Shown piece after piece: positions 6,786 through 10,633 of a DNA stretch of 10,633 bases. Positions within the stretch are counted from its first letter, which is position 1. Each line of letters starts with the position of its first letter. This DNA is from Methanobacterium sp. UBA8 (GTDB lineage Archaea; Methanobacteriota; Methanobacteria; Methanobacteriales; Methanobacteriaceae). The position numbers and the translations under genes are program-made. Below the pieces are notes generated by a model, which searched no databases, was not told where the DNA came from, and saw nothing but the letters and a program-made list of their open reading frames with translations. The DNA is taken from contig DADN01000299.1 in assembly GCA_002509665.1 (NCBI GenBank), positions 1 through 10,633 on the forward strand, in the 5' to 3' direction.

Positions 6786-6832
6786 TTAATAAAAATACTG
6801 TTCGCCTTTGTACTTAATAAAAATACTCATCG
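6786..6832. repeat. Direct repeat pair upstream of hdrA
   Basis: TTAATAAAAATACT occurs exactly at 6786-6799 and 6814-6827. TCG follows each copy at the same offset (6802-6804, 6830-6832), so two units repeat at a 28-bp period. They lie 45-100 bp upstream of the hdrA TATA box. Confidence 0.5.
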
Positions 6833-6915
6833 AATTTCATTTTTATTATTAAATCTTGCAAAACTATTAAAAGTATATCTTTTTAAATTGAGTATAACTT
6901 TTAACACTAAATTAA

Positions 6916-6937
6916 ACAAGCAATTCCACAAGCAATT
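6916..6937. repeat. Tandem 12-bp-period repeat
   Basis: ACAAGCAATT occurs exactly at 6916-6925 and 6928-6937, separated by CC. It lies mid-spacer between the divergent hdrA and hemerythrin promoters. A 12-bp period is close to one helical turn. Confidence 0.4.
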
Positions 6938-6973
6938 AATGTGCATTCTAATTTGATTTACAAAAGAAAAGTT

Positions 6974-7011
6974 AGTATTAAATAATTTAAAATAATTAAA
7001 CTTTTAATACT
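6974..7011. repeat. 9-bp inverted repeat upstream of hemerythrin promoter
   Basis: AGTATTAAA (6974-6982) and TTTAATACT (7003-7011) are perfect reverse complements around a 20-bp AT-rich centre. It sits 45-82 bp upstream of the proposed hemerythrin TATA box. The low complexity means chance cannot be excluded. Confidence 0.35.
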
Positions 7012-7038
7012 TTAAAAGAAAAAAATATTACATACAAA

Positions 7039-7071
7039 ATTCAAAATTATTAATGTATAAAAATTTTGAAT
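7039..7071 (+). promoter_or_regulatory. Hemerythrin promoter: TATA box inside a perfect inverted repeat
   Basis: ATTCAAAATT (7039-7048) and AATTTTGAAT (7062-7071) form a perfect 10-bp inverted repeat around a 13-bp centre. That centre contains most of the best plus-strand TATA box, TATAAAAA (7056-7063). Initiation would fall near 7085, giving an unusually long leader of about 140 nt for this gene. A dimeric repressor on these arms would compete directly with TBP. The repeat is seen; the regulation is inferred. Confidence 0.5.
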
Positions 7072-7103
7072 AAAGTTCTCTTAAATTCAATATTAAATCT
7101 ATT

Positions 7104-7222
7104 AAAAACCGTAGGTTTTTGCGTACCACTAAATTCCTAGAATTTGGAGGGACAAAAAAAATTTTAATTTTTTGGAGTTCTCAAAACCAAAGCTTACAAA
7201 AATCAAAGATTTTTTGGAGGGG
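7104..7222 (+). repeat. Tandem mini-stem-loop array in the hemerythrin leader
   Basis: Stem-loops in order: AAAAACC-GTA-GGTTTTT (7104-7120); AAATTC-CTA-GAATTT (7131-7145), extendable by U-G and C-G pairs to 7129-7147; AAAAAATT-TT-AATTTTTT (7156-7173); a mismatched AACC-AAA-GCTT (7185-7195); and AAAAATC-AAA-GATTTTT (7198-7214). The second, third and last run directly into GGAGGG (7146-7151), GGAG (7174-7177) and GGAGGGG (7216-7222). The last of these is the true SD site of the ATG at 7228. Spacing of the first four is about 25-27 nt. No open reading frame explains it. Likely a structured leader that affects translation, or a proliferated hairpin repeat. Confidence 0.6.
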
Positions 7223-7227
7223 ATAAT

Positions 7228-7662
7228 ATGGCAGAAAATAATGTATATGAATTATTAAAGAATGACCATGATAATATAAAGAATCTTTTGAGGGAAACTA
7301 TACAAAATAAAGACCCTTCACAATTTCCTAAAATTCAAAAAGAATGGGAATCCCATATGTTGGGAGAAGAAATATATTTTTATCCAGCACTCAGGAAAAA
7401 AGAATCATTTATGGTCCTTGAAAGATATGAGGAACATGAACTTGGCAAAAAATTGATCTATGAATTGGATAAATTGGATAAAGATGATGAACGATGGATG
7501 CCTAAAATAGGAGTACTTCAAGAGATTATAGAACTTCATATTGATGAAGAAGAAAAAGAAATCTTTCCTAAAGCAAAAGAAATAATAAGTGATGATAAGG
7601 AAAGATATATACTGGATAAAATAAGGGATGAAAAATCAAGGTACGTGAAATCTTACCTTTAG
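7228..7662 (+). CDS. Hemerythrin (HHE domain) protein
   Basis: A 144-residue four-helix-bundle protein covering a single hemerythrin domain with nothing fused. The di-iron ligand pattern is complete: His14 (KNDHDNIK), His43 with Glu47 (SHMLGEEI), His70 (EEHELGKK), and His104 with Glu108 (HIDEEEKEIFP, 104-114). The family binds O2, NO or iron, and in anaerobes is linked to oxygen sensing or scavenging; which applies here is not visible. No signal peptide or membrane segment is seen, so it is cytoplasmic. The SD GGAGGGG (7216-7222) lies 5 nt before the ATG. The gene is transcribed alone behind a long hairpin-rich leader and ends in U tracts. It precedes a haloperoxidase-type hydrolase on the same strand but with a 390-bp gap. 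Codon use is very AT-rich (many AAA, GAA, ATA). Confidence 0.92.
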   Translation: MAENNVYELLKNDHDNIKNLLRETIQNKDPSQFPKIQKEWESHMLGEEIYFYPALRKKESFMVLERYEEHELGKKLIYELDKLDKDDERWMPKIGVLQEIIELHIDEEEKEIFPKAKEIISDDKERYILDKIRDEKSRYVKSYL

Positions 7663-7667
7663 TTAAA

Positions 7668-7686
7668 TTTTTAGCTTTCTTTTTAT
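7668..7686 (+). terminator. U-rich terminator after hemerythrin
   Basis: Beginning 5 nt after the TAG stop, the plus strand reads TTTTTAGCTTTCTTTTTA, two T5 tracts within 19 nt and no strong stem. That matches archaeal U-tract termination. The larger inverted repeat at 7763-7807 could be a backup. Confidence 0.45.
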
Positions 7687-7984
7687 TGAAATACTTAAAT
7701 AAAGTTAGACATATTTTCATATAATTAGTTATTCTCTAAAATTAGTTGTTTGAAGAGATTTTAGGTTTAAAAAACTAGCTTAAATCGATTTTATTAAAAT
7801 TAAACCTGTTTTAGCGTGTTATTTTTTCTGTGTTATATTTAACTGATTCATTCATTGGGACATATGTAGTAATTAGTAATACTTTTTATCAAAAAAATAA
7901 TAAATTTTTAATAGTTTTAATATCTTAATTATAATAGGTGCAATATATTTTAAACTTTTTAAATTCAGTTAAATCAATTACAGA

Positions 7985-8046
7985 TGCGCAAAATACTTTA
8001 TTTCTTAGAATATTGGGCCTAAACATGTATAAATAAAAGTGGAGGT
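7985..8046 (+). promoter_or_regulatory. Hydrolase promoter candidate and SD site
   Basis: TACTTTATT (7994-8002), preceded by the BRE-like GCGCAAAA, would start transcription near 8024. GGAGGT (8041-8046), 6 nt before the ATG at 8053, is a strong SD and fixes the start. The promoter call is tentative. Confidence 0.35.
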
Positions 8047-8052
8047 AAATAA

Positions 8053-8886
8053 ATGTGTCCGTTTATTAAAGTAGGTAAAGGAAATTCAGGTGATATAAAC
8101 TTACATTATGAAGATTATGGTGAAGGAAAACCGGTAATTTTAATCCACGGTTATCCATTAAGCGGTCGTGCATGGGAGAAGCAGATACCTGCACTACTTG
8201 ATGCAGGTTATCGCGTTATCACCTATGACCGAAGAGGATTTGGAAATTCCAGCCAACCCTGGTCAGGTTATGACCCTGATACATTTGCTGAAGACCTGTA
8301 TAAGCTTATTGCTGAACTAAATTTACATGATTTTGCATTGGTCAGTCATTCAATGGGGGGTGAAGAGATCGCTCGATATATTGGAAAATATGGAACTGGA
8401 GATGTAAGTAAAGTTGTTCTTATCTCTTCAGTCACCCCTTTCCTTCGTAAAGCCGATGATAACCCTGAAGGATTAGATGAAAGTCTTTTTAAGGAGCTTA
8501 AAAGCGCAGTTACTGAGGATCGGCCAGCATTTATGACTAAATTCTGCACAGACTTCTACAATATGGATGTTTTCGAAGGTAAACGAGTCAGTAAGCATGC
8601 ATATCAGGCAAGCTGGAATACTGCAGTCGAAGCTTCAATGAAAGGGTCAATTGATTGTGTAGACACATGGGGAGTAGACTTCAGAGAAGATGTCAAGCGT
8701 ATTGATGTGCCAACACTAATAATTCATGGTGATCAGGATCGAATTGTTCCTTTCCCTAATTCCGGAAAACGTATGCCTGATTTTGTGAAAGACAGTAAAT
8801 TAGTGGTAATAAAAGATGGGCCACATGGTATTGCCTGGACACATACTGAAGAAGTTAACAGTGAGCTCCTGAACTTTTTAGGATAA
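8053..8886 (+). CDS. Alpha/beta hydrolase, cofactor-free haloperoxidase (perhydrolase) family
   Basis: A 277-residue single-domain alpha/beta hydrolase, full length for the non-heme chloroperoxidase group. Landmarks in order: HGYPLSGRAWEKQ (32-44) as the oxyanion-hole loop; YRVITYDRRGFGNSSQPW (53-70), the typical DRRGxGxSSQPW signature; the nucleophile elbow VSHSMGGEE (97-105) with Ser100; IIHGDQDRIVP (223-233) with Asp229; and KDGPHGIAWTH (254-264) with His258. The triad is complete. The elbow has Ser98 where Gly is usual (SxSxG instead of GxSxG). Members are esterases that can also make peracids; halogenation in vitro is a side reaction, so the true substrate is unknown. The group is mainly bacterial, so acquisition by transfer is plausible but not shown. 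No signal peptide. Transcribed alone, downstream of hemerythrin. Confidence 0.92.
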   Translation: MCPFIKVGKGNSGDINLHYEDYGEGKPVILIHGYPLSGRAWEKQIPALLDAGYRVITYDRRGFGNSSQPWSGYDPDTFAEDLYKLIAELNLHDFALVSHSMGGEEIARYIGKYGTGDVSKVVLISSVTPFLRKADDNPEGLDESLFKELKSAVTEDRPAFMTKFCTDFYNMDVFEGKRVSKHAYQASWNTAVEASMKGSIDCVDTWGVDFREDVKRIDVPTLIIHGDQDRIVPFPNSGKRMPDFVKDSKLVVIKDGPHGIAWTHTEEVNSELLNFLG

Positions 8887-8935
8887 AGAAAACCAGCTTT
8901 ATGGAGTTTACAGCCCAATTTGGCGAATACATCGA

Positions 8936-8968
8936 AATTTTTAATTAAAATTAATTCTATTTTTTTTT
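8936..8968 (+). terminator. Terminator after the hydrolase gene
   Basis: A 12-bp palindrome TTTTAATTAAAA lies about 50 bp after the TAA stop. It is followed by an uninterrupted run of nine T (8960-8968), the longest T run after a plus-strand gene here. The run of nine T on the plus strand supports termination of the hydrolase. The AEC gene converges from the other side. Confidence 0.55.
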
Positions 8969-9046
8969 AGATGTTTAATTGTATAAAGGTTCATTTTCTT
9001 TATGAAACACCAAATTAAGCCCTAAATCACTTCAAATTCTGTAGTC

Positions 9047-9949
9047 TCATACTAAAAATAATAGTATAGGGAGAGTTATCATACTCAGTACAGTACTTAA
9101 AAAGATACATGCTGCTGATACTTTTATGTCTAGCTCATAGGTAATGGCCAGAACAAGTGCGAGCATTGCTGAGGGCATTCCTGCTTCTAAAACTGTAACT
9201 GATTTTTCAAGGCCACCCATACCGAGAATAAGGACAATTATAAATGCTATTAATGGAGCTATACCTAATTTTATGGCGGATACTAATGATGCAAGTCCAA
9301 TATGTTCTTTAATTCCTCTAAATTCCATGGATAATCCTAAGGATATCATTATAAGAGGTATAGCGGCGCCACTTAAGTAAGTTAATGTTTGTGGGATTAC
9401 ATATCCAAGTGGTATATTTAAAAAATTTAACAGGAGACCCAGGATAATTCCCCAAAGTGGAGGAAACAGGAGTGATCTTTTTAAAATATCTGAATATTTT
9501 CCACCTAGCATTAAAAGGAAGAATATTCCGAAGCTTATAAAAAGAATCATAGAACCTAAATCATAAAAAATAGCTCTTATGAATCCATTAGTTCCAAAAA
9601 CACCTAATACGACAGGATATCCGAGAAAACCGGAATTAAAAAGAGCACTAGTCGATACAACACTCCATATAGTTTTATTTGGGTAATTTCTAACCTTTAA
9701 AATTAAATAAGCAATTAAACCGGAAGTTATTCCGACGGATATGCATATAAGTGGAATTGGAGCTACAACTGGAAGAATGGATAAATTTACTTTATATATT
9801 GCAAGGAATATGAGTGAAGGAATTGCAATATTTATCACGATTTTATTTAAAGATACCGCATCTTCGGGTTTTAAAACATTGGTTCTTTTTAAGACATAAC
9901 CAAGAAGAATCATGGCTATGATGGGGATAATGGTTTCAACTGAGTTCAT
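9047..9949 (-). CDS. AEC family transporter (auxin efflux carrier-like permease)
   Basis: A 300-residue integral membrane protein with about ten hydrophobic segments in two five-helix halves (roughly 4-21, 36-54, 58-84, 95-118, 126-148, 161-178, 188-206, 216-243, 251-271, 276-299). The family signature in the fourth helix, SALFNSGFLGYPVVLGVFG (101-119), and the MPSAMLALVLAITYELD segment (258-274) with its conserved Pro identify the fold. AEC proteins export or import small organic anions; the substrate cannot be read from sequence, and 'auxin' is only the family name. The start is ATG 9949 with a weak AGGG SD 6-9 nt upstream. It is flanked by its own promoter-like sequence and convergent with the hydrolase. 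No neighbour suggests a substrate. Confidence 0.9.
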   Translation of the reverse strand: MNSVETIIPIIAMILLGYVLKRTNVLKPEDAVSLNKIVINIAIPSLIFLAIYKVNLSILPVVAPIPLICISVGITSGLIAYLILKVRNYPNKTIWSVVSTSALFNSGFLGYPVVLGVFGTNGFIRAIFYDLGSMILFISFGIFFLLMLGGKYSDILKRSLLFPPLWGIILGLLLNFLNIPLGYVIPQTLTYLSGAAIPLIMISLGLSMEFRGIKEHIGLASLVSAIKLGIAPLIAFIIVLILGMGGLEKSVTVLEAGMPSAMLALVLAITYELDIKVSAACIFLSTVLSMITLPILLFLV

Positions 9950-9994
9950 ATAATTCCCTTAATGTTATTAATACAAATAAATACTAATTTAGCT

Positions 9995-10010
9995 CGTTTT
10001 TAAATATTTG
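9995..10010 (-). promoter_or_regulatory. Possible AEC gene promoter
   Basis: On the minus strand CAAATATTTAAAAACG (10010-9995) contains a TATA-like ATTTAAAA, about 50 nt before the ATG. It predicts initiation near 9976. Slightly upstream is a small hairpin ACCTT-AAA-AAGGT (10027-10039). Weak evidence only. Confidence 0.3.
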
Positions 10011-10105
10011 AAAACTAAAAACAATGACCTTAAAAAGGTACTATATTATAAATTGTGAGTTATCATTAATAAATCGAACGTATTAGTTTAAATAATCATT
10101 TTAAC

Positions 10106-10119
10106 AACTCTGATGAGTT
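10106..10119. repeat. Small hairpin downstream of the amidotransferase gene
   Basis: AACTC-TGAT-GAGTT (10106-10119) is a 5-bp stem with a 4-nt loop, 23-36 nt past the amidotransferase stop codon. The T run is on the plus-strand side (GAGTTTTTAG), so as a terminator it would better suit the opposite strand, where no gene ends. Its role is unclear. Confidence 0.3.
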
Positions 10120-10141
10120 TTTAGATTTTGTAAAATATTAA

Positions 10142-10633
10142 TTACTCATTACTAATTATTTTACCATTTTTCAGGATTTTAAGTTCTCCTGGCTCAAATT
10201 TTTGCCATTTTTCACCAGTTAAAGGTCGGGTAGCTATGATATATCCTTCTTTTTCAGTTTTTTTCTGTTTTTTAATGTGTATATCAAAGTGTTCATCTGA
10301 AAGATATGTATGGTTATAGGGCGCTTCGCGGTGGAGATAGAATAGGCTGTTAAATCCATTCATATCGTAATAACAGAATAAATGTTCCCCATCTGAAAAA
10401 ATACAGTTAAATTTCCCGTAATTATTGATGTATTTTAGTTCATCAAGTAACCATTTATAACTGGAGATATCAGAAAATTTAATATTGTTGTCATTTATTC
10501 TGTTAAGCAAATGACAGAAAGCAGCTTCAGAATCAGTTTTACCGATTGGTTTAAAATTGAGAGTGTCAAAATCTCCCTGATAATCAGTTAAATTTCCATT
10601 ATGTGCAAAAACAAAATTTGCACTGTTTAATTC
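10142..10633 (-). CDS. Class II glutamine amidotransferase (YafJ/GATase_4-like), N-terminus cut by window edge
   Basis: The frame is open from the right edge to TAA at 10144-10142, showing 163 C-terminal residues. A TTG at 10510 is not a real start, because the conserved region continues upstream of it: FVFAHNGNL (7-15 of the visible part) and PIGKTDSEAAFCHLLNR (29-45). This is the HNG-N and G-TDSE pattern of Ntn-type glutamine amidotransferase domains. Downstream are IFSDGEHLFCYYD and a PLTGEKWQKFEPGEL segment near the end, typical of the YafJ/DUG3-like branch. The catalytic N-terminal Cys2 lies outside the window. The acceptor substrate is unknown; members hydrolyse gamma-glutamyl amides or aid biosynthetic enzymes. 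It lies about 190 bp upstream of the AEC gene on the same strand, with promoter-like sequence between them. Confidence 0.88.
   Translation of the reverse strand, partial: ELNSANFVFAHNGNLTDYQGDFDTLNFKPIGKTDSEAAFCHLLNRINDNNIKFSDISSYKWLLDELKYINNYGKFNCIFSDGEHLFCYYDMNGFNSLFYLHREAPYNHTYLSDEHFDIHIKKQKKTEKEGYIIATRPLTGEKWQKFEPGELKILKNGKIISNE

Larger units (their letters stand above)
7663..8052. other. Intergenic region between hemerythrin and hydrolase genes
   Basis: These 390 bp are AT-rich with no convincing ORF or RNA gene. They hold U tracts just after hemerythrin and a nested inverted repeat at 7763-7807 (AGGTTTAA / TTAAACCT arms with a palindromic AAATCGATTT at 7782-7791). A tandem TAGTAAT pair lies at 7867-7880, another T6 run near 7822, and the hydrolase promoter and SD at the right end. 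Confidence 0.5.

Noticed and set aside
6654..6956. 100-codon plus-strand ORF in the hdrA-hemerythrin spacer
   Set aside because: The product is a hydrophobic, Leu/Phe/Lys-rich translation of AT-rich DNA with no SD. It covers the hdrA promoter repeats and resembles no family I recognise.
7104..7222. CRISPR array
   Set aside because: The hairpin units are not identical repeats, spacers are too short, and no cas gene is present.
8028..8036. GTATAAATA as the hydrolase TATA box
   Set aside because: It is only about 17-25 nt before the ATG, so transcription would start at or inside the gene and lose the clear SD site.
10110..10117. C/D box guide RNA (CTGATGA)
   Set aside because: The first base departs from the C-box purine and no D, C' or D' boxes follow at proper spacing; it is part of a small hairpin.

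Overview
The window looks like a chromosomal segment from a hydrogenotrophic methanogen of the order Methanobacteriales, most likely a Methanobacterium species. The evidence is a 662-residue HdrA (heterodisulfide reductase subunit A), an archaeal-type serine hydroxymethyltransferase, a dihydromethanopterin-reductase-like flavoprotein, AT-rich spacers with archaeal TATA-like elements, and strong Shine-Dalgarno (SD) sites complementary to an AUCACCUCC-type 16S tail. The species is an inference; no rRNA gene is present.

Layout. Bases 1-6634 hold six genes on the minus strand, each apparently with its own promoter: a HEAT-repeat protein cut by the left edge (TTG start at 377); a stand-alone LigD-type 3'-phosphoesterase; a flavoprotein with two ferredoxin clusters (MJ0208/DmrB-like); glyA; a DUF169 protein; and hdrA. 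Three of these starts are placed downstream of the longest ATG frame because a clear SD site and the family N-terminus support the inner codon (glyA 3328, DUF169 4267, hdrA 6634). A divergent spacer of about 590 bp follows, rich in inverted and direct repeats. Two plus-strand genes come next: a hemerythrin (7228-7662) and a cofactor-free haloperoxidase-type alpha/beta hydrolase (8053-8886). The right end is again minus strand: an AEC-family permease (9047-9949) and a class II glutamine amidotransferase cut by the right edge (10142-10633; its frame stays open to the last base).

How the genes fit together. HdrA is the flavin-bifurcating core of energy conservation. GlyA and the Dmr-like flavoprotein point to C1 and methanopterin metabolism. 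The phosphoesterase suggests DNA 3'-end repair. Hemerythrin and the haloperoxidase-like hydrolase make a possible oxygen-response pair. None of these forms an obvious multi-gene operon.

Most unusual structure. The predicted leader of the hemerythrin gene (about 7085-7227) contains a run of short stem-loops with 2-3 nt loops spaced about 25-27 nt apart (7104, 7129, 7156, a decayed copy at 7183, and 7198). Three of the four intact ones run straight into GGAG-type SD sequences, and the last leads into the real ribosome binding site. The TATA box of the same gene lies between the arms of a perfect 10-bp inverted repeat. Palindromes also sit at or near the core promoters or leaders of the HEAT, phosphoesterase, glyA and hdrA genes. 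The glyA stop codon lies inside a perfect 10-bp terminator-like hairpin. The sequence is AT-rich, so some of the weaker repeats may be chance.
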